A stretch of 64,000 bases of DNA from the NCBI GenBank assembly GCA_963728855.1, contig CAVSLN010000010.1:759964-823963 (forward strand). The letters are read 5' to 3'. The position numbers and the translations under genes were made by a program. Of this stretch, positions 51,844 to 61,152 are shown in pieces. This DNA comes from AC-43 sp963728855. Its GTDB lineage: Bacteria; Actinomycetota; Actinomycetes; Mycobacteriales; Micromonosporaceae. The notes under the pieces were generated by a model that worked only from the letters and a program-made list of their open reading frames with translations, ran no database searches and had not been told where the DNA came from. How positions within the stretch are numbered: the stretch's first letter is position 1; every line of letters starts with the position of its first letter.

Positions 51844-54183
51844 ATGGTGACCACCGGCGGCCCGGCCACCAACCAGGCTGCCGGCCATGGACCCACCGCC
51901 GGACCGGGGTCGGGCGCGGCCCAGGTCGCGGGGCACGTACGCGGCGGCCGACTGCGCTCGATCCGGCTGCGCCTGCTACTGCCCATCGCGGTGGCCACCG
52001 CCGGGCTGGTCGTGCTCGGCGTGGTGCAGACCCAGTTCGCCGTCGGTACCGCCCTGGACGCCCGGCGCGCGCAGGCGATGGCGGGCACCGCGACGGCCAC
52101 CGTGCAGCTCGGGCACCAGGTCGAGCAGGAGATCGCCGAGGTCGACGGGCTGCGGGCGCGCGGCGGGGACAGCGGGGCGCCGCTCGTCGATGCCGCGATG
52201 GCGCAGACCGACCGGCTGGTCGTCCGGTACCGGGCGGCCGCGGCCGCCGCCCGTACCGCCGCGCCCGCCCTGGCGCCCGTACTCGACGCGGCCGAGCAGC
52301 AGCTGCGCCTGCTCGGCGCGGTCCGGGAGGAGATCCGCTACCTGCGCCCGGGGCAGCTGTCGGGGGACCGGTACGCCGGCCTGACCGGCAGCCTGATCGC
52401 GGTCGCCGACGCGCTGCCGTCCCAGCTCACCGACGCGGGACTGGCCGCGACCGCGCGCGCGGTCGGCGCGATCGCCGCCGCCGAGCACCTGGGCGCACAG
52501 CAGCGCGACCTGCTCAGCCAGGTGTTCCGGCGCGGGTCGCTGGTACCGGGCGACCTGGCCGACCTGGCCCAGCTCACCGGCGCGCAGGACGAGCGGCTGG
52601 CCGAGTTCACCCGTGGCGCCACGCCGCGCCAGCTCGATCTCTACAAGCAGGCGACCGCGTCCGCCGACGCGGTGGCCGCCCAGAACCTGCGCGCCGCCGT
52701 GCTCGCGCCCAAGGCCGACCCCGCGGCGGTACGGGTGGACCCCGACGTCTGGTACATCGCCCAGAGCAACACGCTGCTCCGCCTGAACCTGATCCAGCTG
52801 AACCTGTCCGAGACACTCGACGCGGCCGCCCGTGGCCGGCAGGTAGGGGCACAGTTCAGCGCCGTGCTCACCGGTACCTCGACCGGGATGCTGGTGCTGC
52901 TGGCCTTCAGCGCCGCGGTGGTGTTCGGGGTACGGACCAGCCGCCGGCTGCGTATCCTGCGCCGGGCCGCCCTCGCGATCGCGCACACCGAGCTGCCCGG
53001 CGCGATCTCCGCACTTTCCAGCGCGCCCGAGCCGGCCGCCGTACGGACCGCCCTGTACAGGTCCGTCGTGCACGCCGACCAGCTGACCGTGGCGGGTACG
53101 GACGAGATCGGTGAGGTGGGCCACGCGCTCGGTGCCGTCCACCGGCAGGCCCTGCGCCTGGCCGCCGACCAGGCCCTGCTCCGCCTCGACGTCGCCGGAC
53201 TGTTCGTCGCGCTGTCCCGGCGCGGCCAGTCGCTCATCCACCGCCAGCTCCAGCTCATCGACGAGTTCGAGCGCAGCGAGACCGACCGGGATCGGCTCGG
53301 CCGGCTGTACGCGCTCGACCACCTCGCCGCCCGGATGCGCCGCAACGAGGAGAACCTGCTGGTGCTCGCGGGTGGCGAGCCGGGCCGCCGGGTCACCGCG
53401 CCGGTCGCGCTGCACGAGGTTATCGAGCAGGCGGCCGCCGAGACCGAGCACCCGGACCGGATCGACGCGTTCGACGTGGCCGAGGTGGGCATCGCGGCGC
53501 ACACCGTACGAGACGTCGTCCACCTGCTCGCCGAGCTGCTGGAGAACGCCATCGAGTACTCCCCGCCGACCAGCCGGGTACAGGTGTCCGCCCGGCGTAC
53601 CCTCGACCGGCTCAGCCTCACGGTGTTCGACGAGGGCATCGGCATGGCGGCCGAGCAGGTGACGCTGCTCAACGAGCGGCTGCGCCGGCCGAGCATGCTG
53701 ACCGCCGAGCTGGCCGGCACGATGGGCCTGCTGGTCGTGGCCCGGCTCGCCACCCGGCACGGGATCGAGGTGGAGCTGCGCAGCGCGCTCGGCAACGGTA
53801 CGGCGGCCCTGGCGGCCCTGCCCGAGACCGTGCTCACGATCCCACCGGTGCGCCCGGAGCCGCCGGTACGGGCCGTGCTGGCCACTCCCGCACCGGTCTC
53901 GCCGCCTCCCGCACCGGTCTCGCCGGCTCCCGCACGGGTCTCCCCGGCTCCCGCACCGGCCCCGGCCGCCGTACCCTCGTCGAATGGCCATTCGCGGGGC
54001 CTGCCCCGTCGCCGCCCCGGCGACCTGCTGCTGTCCGGCAGCGCGGCGGACGACGGCGACCTTCGCACGGCGGCCGACCCCAACCTCCCACCCGACCCGG
54101 AGATCGTCCGCGCCCGCCTGTCGGGCCTGGCCAGCGGCCTGGCGGAGGCCGCTCGACACACCAGAGCAGCAGCTGAGCACTGA
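51844..54183 (+). CDS. NIT-domain sensor kinase (conservon CvnA-like)
   Basis: A 779-residue membrane protein: helix near residues 45-67 (LRLLLPIAVATAGLVVLGVVQTQF), an external helical nitrate/nitrite-sensing-type domain, a second helix at about 345-365 (GMLVLLAFSAAVVFGV), a HAMP-like linker, and a histidine-kinase ATPase core with LLAELLENAIEYSPP (N-box), VFDEGIGMAAEQV (G-box) and AGTMGLLVVARLATRHGIEVEL. A Pro/Ala/Ser tail repeat (APVSPPPAPVSPAP) follows. It is the conservon type kinase, which acts with a roadblock protein; the next gene is one. The start is ATG 51844. Confidence 0.85.
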   Translation: MVTTGGPATNQAAGHGPTAGPGSGAAQVAGHVRGGRLRSIRLRLLLPIAVATAGLVVLGVVQTQFAVGTALDARRAQAMAGTATATVQLGHQVEQEIAEVDGLRARGGDSGAPLVDAAMAQTDRLVVRYRAAAAAARTAAPALAPVLDAAEQQLRLLGAVREEIRYLRPGQLSGDRYAGLTGSLIAVADALPSQLTDAGLAATARAVGAIAAAEHLGAQQRDLLSQVFRRGSLVPGDLADLAQLTGAQDERLAEFTRGATPRQLDLYKQATASADAVAAQNLRAAVLAPKADPAAVRVDPDVWYIAQSNTLLRLNLIQLNLSETLDAAARGRQVGAQFSAVLTGTSTGMLVLLAFSAAVVFGVRTSRRLRILRRAALAIAHTELPGAISALSSAPEPAAVRTALYRSVVHADQLTVAGTDEIGEVGHALGAVHRQALRLAADQALLRLDVAGLFVALSRRGQSLIHRQLQLIDEFERSETDRDRLGRLYALDHLAARMRRNEENLLVLAGGEPGRRVTAPVALHEVIEQAAAETEHPDRIDAFDVAEVGIAAHTVRDVVHLLAELLENAIEYSPPTSRVQVSARRTLDRLSLTVFDEGIGMAAEQVTLLNERLRRPSMLTAELAGTMGLLVVARLATRHGIEVELRSALGNGTAALAALPETVLTIPPVRPEPPVRAVLATPAPVSPPPAPVSPAPARVSPAPAPAPAAVPSSNGHSRGLPRRRPGDLLLSGSAADDGDLRTAADPNLPPDPEIVRARLSGLASGLAEAARHTRAAAEH

Positions 54184-54191
54184 GGAGCACG

Positions 54192-54614
54192 ATGAGCATC
54201 TCCCCAGAAGCGATGAACGATGCCGACGGTGGCCTGAACTGGCTGCTCACCTCGTTCGCGCGCCGGATCCCGGACGTGGCGCACGCCCTCGCGGTCTCCG
54301 TGGACGGCCTGACCCTCGCCGCGTCCGACGGGCTGCCGGTCGACCGCTCCGACCAGCTCTCGGCGATCACCAGCGGCCTGGCCAGCCTGACCGTCGGCGC
54401 CGCCAAGTGCCTGTCCACCGGGCGGGTACGGCAGACCGTGGTGGACATGGACGGCGGCGTGCTGCTGGTCATGGCGGTTGGTGACCGGGCCCAGCTCGCC
54501 GTGCTCGGCACCGCCGGCTGCGACCTCGGGCAGATCGGCTACGAGACCGCCCTGCTGGCCCACCGGGTGTCCAGCGCGCTGGAGCCGGGCGCCCGGGTGG
54601 CCGGGCAGTTGTGA
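54192..54614 (+). CDS. Roadblock/LC7 domain protein (CvnB-like)
   Basis: A 140-residue protein: NWLLTSFARRIPDVAHALAVSVDGLTLAASDGLP, VVDMDGGVLLVMAVGDRAQLAVLGTAGCDLGQIGYETALL. Roadblock proteins of this kind regulate small GTPases in conservons. TGAGGAGCACG before ATG 54192 is a good ribosome binding site. The usual cvnC (DUF742) and cvnD (GTPase) do not follow here. Confidence 0.9.
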   Translation: MSISPEAMNDADGGLNWLLTSFARRIPDVAHALAVSVDGLTLAASDGLPVDRSDQLSAITSGLASLTVGAAKCLSTGRVRQTVVDMDGGVLLVMAVGDRAQLAVLGTAGCDLGQIGYETALLAHRVSSALEPGARVAGQL

Positions 54615-54660
54615 GTCAGCGGCGCACCGGGCGCGACGCGAGCGAACGGAAGGCAACCTG

Positions 54661-55632
54661 GTGAGACGCCGGTCGCTGCTGGCGGGGTTGGCTGGGTGGG
54701 CGGCCGCGCCGCTGGCCGGCTGCGCGACCGGGCCGGACCCGTCGGCACGGCCGTGGCACCAGGGCGAGTTGGTCATCGGTACCGGCAACACGACCGGTGT
54801 GTTCTACGTGCTCGGCGCCGGCTACGCCAACGCGATCAACAAACACCTTGAGGGGTACGACGCGGCGCCGGCCGCCACCGGTGGCTCGGTCGACAACGTG
54901 AAGCGCCTCATGTCCGGAGACGTGGACATCGGCCTGGCCCTGGCGGCGGCGGCCGACGACGCGTACGTCGGCGCGGGCGGCTGGGCCGGGCGCCCTCAGC
55001 CGATCCGGGCGCTGGCCCGGGTGTACGACAACTACGAGCACGTGGTCGCCCGGGTCGACTCGGGCATCACCTCCGTCGCCGGCCTGAAGGGGCACCGCGT
55101 CTCCCTGGGCAGCCCCGGCTCCGGCGCGGAGCTGATCGGCCGGCGGCTCCTCCAGGTGGCCGGTCTCGATCCGGCCAAGGACGTCACCGCTCTGTCCATG
55201 TCCCTGCCGCAGGCCACGGCCGCGATGATCGACGGCTCGGTCGACGCGATGATCTGGTCCGGCGGCCTGCCCACACCCGGGATCGCCGACCTGTTCTCCA
55301 AGGCGGGCGGCAAGGTGCGCTTCCTCGCCCTCCAGGACCTGCTGCCCAAGGTCGAGCAGGCGTACCCGAACCTGCTGTCCAGGGCGGTGATCCCGAGCAG
55401 TATGTACAGGCTGGCGGACGACGTACCGACGCTCTCGGACGCCAACCTTCTCGTGGTCGGCGCGCAGCTGCCGGCCGACCTGGCGTACCGGCTGACCAAG
55501 CTGCTCTTCGAGTACCAGAACGAGCTGGAGGCCGTACATCCGGCGGCGGCCGGGATCACCCGTGAGAAGGCGCCGTCGACCGCCCCCGTACCGCTGCACG
55601 AAGGGGCGCAGCGCTACTACACGAGCGGATAG
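54661..55632 (+). CDS. TAXI family solute-binding lipoprotein
   Basis: A 323-residue extracytoplasmic binding protein. Signal peptide with lipobox LAGC (Cys about residue 21). The mature start GELVIGTGNTTGVFYVLGAGYANAINKHLEGYDAAPAATGGSVDNVKRLMSGDVDIGLA is typical of TAXI TRAP-type proteins. No TRAP membrane subunits are nearby, so it may instead feed the NIT sensor kinase as a ligand sensor; that is inference from gene order. GAAGG precedes GTG 54661. Confidence 0.88.
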   Translation: MRRRSLLAGLAGWAAAPLAGCATGPDPSARPWHQGELVIGTGNTTGVFYVLGAGYANAINKHLEGYDAAPAATGGSVDNVKRLMSGDVDIGLALAAAADDAYVGAGGWAGRPQPIRALARVYDNYEHVVARVDSGITSVAGLKGHRVSLGSPGSGAELIGRRLLQVAGLDPAKDVTALSMSLPQATAAMIDGSVDAMIWSGGLPTPGIADLFSKAGGKVRFLALQDLLPKVEQAYPNLLSRAVIPSSMYRLADDVPTLSDANLLVVGAQLPADLAYRLTKLLFEYQNELEAVHPAAAGITREKAPSTAPVPLHEGAQRYYTSG

Positions 55633-55650
55633 CGGCCCGGCCCGTACCCT

Positions 55651-56385
55651 GTGCTGGTGTTGACCCGACGGCGGCGGCTGCTGCTCCCGGCGGTCGTCGC
55701 CCTGACGGCGCTGGCGGCCCGTGGCACGGCGCCGTCCCCGGGCCCGATGCCGTCCGCCGCCGGCTCGTCTGCCGCCGCGTCGCCTCCGCCTTCGCCGTCA
55801 TCTTCGCCGCCGCCTTCGCCGCCGCCTTCCGAGGGACGTCACGCTCGCGTTCGCCGGGGACGTCCACTTTCCGGGACGGTACGGCCAAGCTCCTCGACGA
55901 CCCGCGCACGCCTTTAGGCCCGATCATCCCCGTGCTGTCCGGCCCCGACGTCGCGATGGTCAACTTCGAGACCTCGGCCACCCAGGGGCACCGCCCAGCC
56001 GAAGGAGTTCCACTTCCGCACCGGGCCTGGCGCATTCGACGCGGTCCGGGCGGCCGGCATCGACGCGGTCACGTTCGCCAACTACCACGTCCTGGACGAC
56101 GGGCGGCTCGGCCTCGCCGACACGCTCGCGGCGGCGAAAGGCCGCGAACTTCCCCTACGTCCGGGATCGGTACCAACGCCGACGCCGCCTGGGTACCCTG
56201 GGTCTCCACGGTCAAGGGGCCGCTGGATCGCGGTCATCGGCGTGTCCCAGGTCGATGAGCTGGCCTCCACCTGGGTCGCCGCCCCGACCCGGCCGGGCGA
56301 GGCGCACGCGATCGACCTCACCCGTACGCTGGCCGCCGTCCGCGCCACGAAACAGCAGGCGGACACCGTGATCGTGTTCATGCAC
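55651..56385 (+). pseudogene. capA: Decayed CapA/PgsA family gene
   Basis: A signal-peptide and Pro/Ser-rich start (TRRRRLLLPAVVALTALAAR) is followed by CapA fragments in changing frames: DVTLAFAGDVHF, TAKLLDDPRTPLGPIIPVLSGPDVAMVNFETSAT, AQPKEFHFRTGPGAFDAVRAAGIDAVTFANYHVLDDGRLGLADTL and AAVRATKQQADTVIVFMH. At least four small indels separate them. CapA proteins are metallophosphatase-fold enzymes tied to poly-gamma-glutamate or capsule. Homology stops at VIVFMH, where foreign DNA begins, so the last half of the gene is lost. Confidence 0.8.
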
Positions 56386-56492
56386 GTGTGCCACGAATGC
56401 TGAGAGGGGTTGGATGTAGGTAGACCTTCGTGAGGCAATGTTGTGTAGTAGATGAAGGTTTTGTGGCCCTTCGGCGTCGCCCTGCGGGCAGG
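56386..56492. other. Foreign segment between capA remnant and intron 2
   Basis: About 107 bases belong neither to capA nor to the intron ends. GTGTGCCACGAATGCTGAG at 56386 resembles a group II intron 5' end in the plus direction, but no ORF follows. Probably the edge of an older insertion. The 56473-56492 part pairs partly with itself (CCTGCGGGCAGG). Confidence 0.35.
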
Positions 56493-56558
56493 GTAGGCCG
56501 CATGGCGAGGTACCTGCTCGGCACTACTGAGCAGGTCCTTTTCCAGCGGCCCCCCTCC

Positions 56559-56583
56559 GAACCCGGCGTACCCGTTTCCGAGT
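56559..56583 (-). ncRNA. Domain V, 3' part, of group II intron 2
   Basis: Reads ACTCGGAAACGGGT-ACG-CCGGGTTC on the minus strand. The distal hairpin (ACTCG/GAAA/CGGGT) is identical to that in intron 1, but the 5' arm GAGCCCGG is missing here and is found at 60765-60772. Confidence 0.7.
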
Positions 56584-56650
56584 AACAGGATAGGCCGCAC
56601 GGCGAGGTGGTTTCCGTGATGGAGACTCCTTTTCCGCGCGGCCCTCCTCC

Positions 56651-56684
56651 GAACCACACGGACCCGTTTCCGAGTATGTGGCTC
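56651..56684 (-). ncRNA. Domain V of group II intron 1
   Basis: A 34-nt hairpin: GAGCCACAT / ACTCG-GAAA-CGGGT / CCG / TGTGGTTC. Length, GAAA tetraloop and bulge match the catalytic domain V. It begins 10 nt after the maturase stop codon. Confidence 0.85.
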
Positions 56685-56693
56685 TCCGATGAT

Positions 56694-57702
56694 CTACGCC
56701 GCGGTGGTGGCTGGGTTGGTGTGGATGGCGTCGTGGCAGGGGTGGCAGACCACGAGGGTCTTGCGCCGTTTCCTGGCCATGAGGGCCGCCCATGCCGGTT
56801 GGTCCGGCCCGGCTGGTCCCAGGCTGGTCAGCTTTCTTACTTGGTGTACCAGCATCTTGCCTGGGTCGCTGCAGAGTTCGCATCTGCGGTTGAGGAGCCG
56901 GTGGATCAGCTCCTTGCGGGGGTGCGGGGCCGGGGGTGGGATGCGGTCGTGGATGACCGCGTTCTTGTCCCTGATCAGGGGTATCCCGCCGAACCGGGCT
57001 ACCAGGTCCGGTTTGCCGTCGCGGTGGATCCTGGCCTCGAAGCATGTACGTAGCCCGTGTGGTGTCTGGATCTTCGCCTGGTATTTGGCGGCCATCTTCG
57101 ACACGGTGGACTGGTGCTTTGCGGCGAGGGTCTTCAGCATCGACGTCAGGGTGTGCCAGCGCAGGTTGCCCAGGCGCCAGACGTCTGTGGCGAGCCGGTA
57201 GTAGCCGACGATGCCCCGGTATTCGGCTGCATAGGTCTGGACGATGTCGTAGTCGTCGAGGTTCTGCAGTCGCCGGTCGGTGCCAGGGTTTGCCGTGGCG
57301 CCGGTAGGGGGCGTTCTTGGCCTTGATCACGTCTAGCGGTATCCGTAGCGCGATGACCCCGTTGACCGACCTGCGGCCGCCGGTGACCTTCGTGTCACAG
57401 TGCTGGGCGATGATCTCGTAGCCGAGGTAGCGTGCTGCCCTGGTGCGGGCGTGGGTGATCAGCGTCTTGTCCGGGTTGAGTTCCAGCGCGAGGTCCTCGT
57501 GCAGGAACCGTGCCAGCTGATTCTTGATGGCCTCGGCTTCGGCCTTCGGTCCGGTGAACCCCAGGATGTGATCATCGGCGTATCTGTTGTAGCGCAGCCG
57601 ACGGTATCCGGGGTCGTGCGGGTCGCCCGAGGGGAGCTGGCGGAGCATGCTGCGTAGGCGTCGGGCGTGAACCCGGTCGCCTCGTGCGCGTGCCCGCTGG
57701 TA
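56694..57702 (-). pseudogene. ltrA: Group II intron 1 reverse transcriptase/maturase, C-terminal part
   Basis: Continues the fragment at 59472-60230. It has the RT catalytic YADD (RYNRYADDHILGFTG), HEDLALELNPDKTLITHA and the maturase domain X (AAEYRGIVGYYRLATDVW, MLKTLAAKHQSTVSKMAAKYQ). The C-terminal HNH nuclease follows: RCELC, VHQVRKL and CHPCHDAIH. One base near 57265 shifts the frame between HRP and RLQNLDDYD. Split and frameshifted, so inactive. Confidence 0.85.
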
Positions 57703-57711
57703 TTCGCCGTA

Positions 57712-59462
57712 GGGTGCGGCTCCTTTGGAGGGACTTTGATCATGCGGCGAGGACGAGCTGGTCGCGGTGTTGCTTGTCGCCGGTTTCGTAGATGCGTTGG
57801 TGCTCTTGTCGCAGGTGAAAGGCCCAGTATTCGTCGAAGTCACCGTTGCTGACCAGGGCGCGTAGGCGCAGGATGGCCTCGGCGCTGTCCAGACCCCAGC
57901 GGGCTCCGGTGATGTCCATGCGGTCTTTGACGAGGTGGCGGCAGGCCCCTTCGATAACCCCGGTAGCGATCGGCCAACCGCTGGCGAGGGCGGTGTGGTA
58001 GTCCAGGTAGGGCTTCTTGGCGGTCAGGTAGTCGGCGCAGGTGTCGGCGCCGGCGCGTTCGGTGGCTGAGTAGCCGAACCGGGTGGCGCGGCGGCGGATG
58101 CTCGCCGCGATTTGGGCGGCCTTGCCTTCCAGGATTGCGTGGGACTGCTCGGCCACCCACGTCTCGGCGGCGGGGTCACCGGTGTAGAAGAACGACCAGG
58201 CAGCCTTCCACAGGTATTCGACGACGTGGACGAAGTCCACGACGATGTGCACGGTGATGCCGCGCCGGTTGGCTTCGGCTTGGATCGCCTCGATCTGGGT
58301 GCGGTTGCCGTCGACCAGCACGACCCAGGTCCGCTCGCCGGTCGGGTCACGCCGCTGCGCTTCGTCGAAGCCTGCCGAGATCACCGCGGGGATGTCGTGG
58401 GTCACCGAGGCGGTCAGCCACTTGCCGGTGGCTTTCGGCCCGCGCTTTCGGTTGGCCCGGCTGTTGGTGGCACCGCGGGCGATGATGTCGGCGGCGGTGC
58501 GGGGTGCCGGGACCGCGTCGTAGACCGCGGCTACCTCGGCCATCCGCTTGCGGCCGTGTTTCTCCCCGGGCGACAGCCGGGTACGCAGCTTGCGTTCGGC
58601 TTGGGCGGCGGCCTTGGCGGTGGCCTCCCGCAACGCATTGGTGACCATGACGATGCCTTTGCCGTCGAACTGCATGACCAGCAGGTGCTCGGGCGCTGGT
58701 CCGGGCCGCCGGGCGGTGTAGAACGCCACGATGTCGACGGCCGCGGCTTGGGCGAGGGCCTCGACCTGCCGTTTGCCGATCCGCACCCCGGTGGCCCGTT
58801 CGATCGCGTCACCGGCGTCGGCGAACGACCCGCGCGCCGAGGCGAGCGCGGTCAGGCGGCGCAGCCCGTGCGAGTGCTTGCCCGCGGGCAGGCTCAACGC
58901 CGCATCCGCCGGGTACAGGTTGGGTGCCCCAGGCGCCCGGTAGGCCATCCGGGTGCCCGTGACGTGCCCGAGCACGGTGGCCAGGCCACGCTGGTGCCCG
59001 CGTTCGGCCCGCGTGCGCGCCACCCCTTCGGCGTCCACGACCTGCTGGCGCTGCTCGCGTGCCGCCTGTAAGTCGAGGCGATCCTGCATCAGCGTCCTGA
59101 GCAGCTCGCGGCCCTCACCGTTGTGGAGGAAGTCCTCCAGTTGGGCGTGGGTCTGTCCGCTGGTCTGTGGGCCGGCCAACTCGGCCACGATCGCTTCGAA
59201 ACGCGCCCGTGACCGGTCGAACGCCCCCGCCACCTCGTCCGCGTACCCTGGCATCCGGGCTCCTTCTTCGGTTGTGGATCTAGGCAATCCGACAACCTAC
59301 GAGAAGGAGCCCTCTATACACGGCGCGACATGCCGGCCCATCAGACGGGCACAAGCTCTACCGCGTCCAGCCTCTCGACCTGGCCCCAAAGAAGCCAGCT
59401 ACCATTCCTCACCAGACCGGCACGAACCCGACAGTCGATCTCCCTGCCAAAGAGCCGCACCC
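57712..59462 (-). mobile_element. ISKra4-family insertion sequence
   Basis: A 1751-bp element with imperfect terminal inverted repeats starting GGGTGCGGCTC(C)TTTGG, flanked by TCGCCGTA on both sides (57704-57711 and 59464-59471), an 8-bp target duplication. Removing the element and one copy of the duplication joins the intron 1 reverse transcriptase in frame (NPEYQRRYGEYQRARARG). Confidence 0.88.
57740..59254 (-). CDS. tnp: ISKra4 family transposase
   Basis: A 504-residue DDE transposase. Visible: LLVMQFDGKGIVMV (first Asp), WVVLVDGNRTQIEAIQAEA (second Asp), HIVVDFVHVVEYLWKAAW and the C-terminal WPIATGVIEGACRHLVKDRMDITGARW (catalytic Glu). GAAGGAG lies 5 nt before ATG 59254; a longer frame begins at 59287. 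The gene looks intact, so the element may be active. Confidence 0.9.
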   Translation of the reverse strand: MPGYADEVAGAFDRSRARFEAIVAELAGPQTSGQTHAQLEDFLHNGEGRELLRTLMQDRLDLQAAREQRQQVVDAEGVARTRAERGHQRGLATVLGHVTGTRMAYRAPGAPNLYPADAALSLPAGKHSHGLRRLTALASARGSFADAGDAIERATGVRIGKRQVEALAQAAAVDIVAFYTARRPGPAPEHLLVMQFDGKGIVMVTNALREATAKAAAQAERKLRTRLSPGEKHGRKRMAEVAAVYDAVPAPRTAADIIARGATNSRANRKRGPKATGKWLTASVTHDIPAVISAGFDEAQRRDPTGERTWVVLVDGNRTQIEAIQAEANRRGITVHIVVDFVHVVEYLWKAAWSFFYTGDPAAETWVAEQSHAILEGKAAQIAASIRRRATRFGYSATERAGADTCADYLTAKKPYLDYHTALASGWPIATGVIEGACRHLVKDRMDITGARWGLDSAEAILRLRALVSNGDFDEYWAFHLRQEHQRIYETGDKQHRDQLVLAA

Positions 59463-59471
59463 ATCGCCGTA

Positions 59472-60230
59472 CCTTCTTTGGTATTCAGGGTTTGGTTTTC
59501 TGCGCTTCCCTCGGGTGTATTGCGGAATCAGAACCGTCTCGACGTAGACGTCCAACTTGTGCAGGTAGATATTCGAGAGGATCGGTGAGACCACGCCGCC
59601 TTGCGGGCAGCCGCTCAGCGTCTCGTGGTATCGCCAGTCCTCCAGGTACCCGGCTTTCAGCATCTGTTGGATGAGCCGCAGAAACCGGTTGTCGTGGATC
59701 TTCTCCGCCAGGATCCGGACCATTATGTCATGGTCCAAGGATCCGAAGCAGTCGGAGATGTCACCCTCGATAAACCACGTGGTCCCGGTCCAGGTTCGCT
59801 CCACTTTCCGCAGTGCGGTATGGCATCCTCTGCCGGGCCGGAACCCGTGCGAATGGTCGGAGAACGTCGGTTCGTAGTACGCCTCCAACAGCAGGCGGAC
59901 CACCTCGCCGACGAGCTTGTCCGACCACGACGGCAGTCCCAGCGGACGCAGTTTCCCGTTCTTCTTCGGGATGTAGGTCCGTCGGACCGGACGGAAGCGA
60001 TACCGTTCGTGCCGCATCGCCTCGATGATCTGGTCGATCTTGTCCTCGGACATGCCGTCCGCGGTCTCTGCGCTGGCCCCGGGGGTCATGGCGCCCTGGT
60101 TGGCGTAGATCCTCCCGTAGGCCAGCAGGTACAGGTCGCGGTTGAACATCTGTCGGTACAGTTCGTTGCACGGCAGGCCTTTCCTGCCACGGTCGCGGAG
60201 GACACCCAGTACCGTTTCGGCGCTCTGCAA
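59472..60230 (-). pseudogene. ltrA: Group II intron 1 reverse transcriptase, N-terminal part
   Basis: Begins MQSAETVLGVLRDRGRKGLPCNELYRQMFN, with RRTYIPKKNGKLRPLGLPSWSDKLVGEVVRLLLEAYYEP (RT0-RT2), FIEGDISDCFGSLDHDIM (RT3) and GCPQGGVVSPILSNIYLHKLD (RT4). It runs into the ISKra4 element after NPEYQRRYG. The C-terminal part is at 56694-57702. Confidence 0.88.
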
Positions 60231-60764
60231 TTTCGCATACCTCCCGGTTGTAGTATCCGATCACCTGTGCCCCTTCGCCCTGTGGACGGCCTTCCCGTCC
60301 TCCCTGGCCGGTCGTGACTCCGGCGACTACGTACGGGCACTCTGTCGCCATAGGGCTCGCGCCCCTTAGGCGATCCCATGTTCGCTCGTGTTATACGTTC
60401 TAGCGCGACTTAGGCCGCCCACTCATCTCCTTGAATACCCTCATTGGGCATCGCTCCGTGTCCCGGAGGATTGCAACAGGCCGACTAACATCCTGCCGCA
60501 GGGATCGGCGCCGGTGTCAGGCGTCTTTCCGGCGGGCGTTTCTTTGCGCCTTCTGGAGATTAGGCTTCAGGCAATCCAGCTTTGGCCATATCGCGCGGAT
60601 CCCCTAACGCGTCACCCCATACGCCTGGGCATGACCGCTAGTTTCCTGGCATGCTATTGTCCCCGTTCTTGCCTTTCGGCGCAGGGTAAGCCATCGGATC
60701 CAGAGATATACCTCCCATCTCTCCCCGCTACGCGAGGGATATAACACTGCGCCTCATGGCGCAG
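60231..60764 (-). ncRNA. Group II intron 1 RNA, domains I-IV 5' region
   Basis: No gene lies in these 534 bases. The minus strand has intron-like structure, including the 5' end near 60763 and the pre-ORF motif GAGCCCTATGGCGACAGAGT followed by GGAGTCACGACCGG, common before the maturase in bacterial group II introns. Confidence 0.65.
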
Positions 60765-60772
60765 CCGGGCTC
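60765..60772 (-). ncRNA. Domain V, 5' arm, of group II intron 2
   Basis: GAGCCCGG on the minus strand, 8 nt after the intron 2 maturase stop. It can pair with CCGGGTTC at 56559-56566, on the far side of intron 1. Confidence 0.7.
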
Positions 60773-60780
60773 TCCAGTGA

Positions 60781-61152
60781 CTACTGCGTGGGTGTCGCGG
60801 TGGGTTTCCCGTTGTGGATGGTGTCGTGGCAGGCTCCGCAGACCACGAGGGTTTTGCGGCGTCTTTTCGCCATGATGTTCGCCCACGCGGGTGGTGGCTT
60901 TCCGGCTTTGTCGAGGTCGGCGAGTTTACGGACGTGGTGCACTTGTACTTGGTCCGTGCTGTCGCAGATCTCGCACCGGTTGGCGAGTAGCCGTGTGATC
61001 AGCTCCTTACGCCGGGGTGGGGCCGGGTCTGCTTCGCGGTCGGTGAGGACCGCGTTGCGTTGCCGTTTGAGTGGTATGCCGCCGAACCGTGCGACGAGTG
61101 GTTTCTTGCCCTGGCCCTGCTCGATGCTGTGTTGGAAGCAGGTGCGCGGCCC
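60781..61152 (-). pseudogene. ltrA: Group II intron 2 maturase, C-terminal HNH part
   Basis: Encodes CFQHSIEQGQGKKPLVARFGGIPLKRQRNAVL, NRCEICDSTDQVQVHHVRKLADLDKAG and VVCGACHDTIHNGK, an HNH nuclease domain, ending in TAG at 60781. Upstream continuity (GPR-TCF) is broken by the IS66-type element; CGCGGCCC flanks both sides. Confidence 0.82.

Larger units (their letters stand above)
56590..60764 (-). mobile_element. Group II intron 1 nested in domain V of intron 2
   Basis: The 5' end on the minus strand is near 60763 (TGCGCCATGAGGCGCAGTGT, comparable with GUGCGCC-type starts), with RNA domains I-IV to about 60231, then the reverse transcriptase (60230-56694, split by an IS), domain V (56684-56651), and the 3' end near 56590 (GCGGCCTAT). 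The conserved pre-ORF segment GAGCCCTATGGCGACAGAGT is at about 60360. Exact boundaries would need folding. Confidence 0.75.

Noticed and set aside
56386..56420. Attachment site or tRNA edge for a genomic island
   Set aside because: No tRNA gene, integrase or matching direct repeat is visible in the window.
60388..60744. Plus-strand ORF of 118 codons
   Set aside because: It is antisense to the structured 5' region of group II intron 1 and has no coding character.
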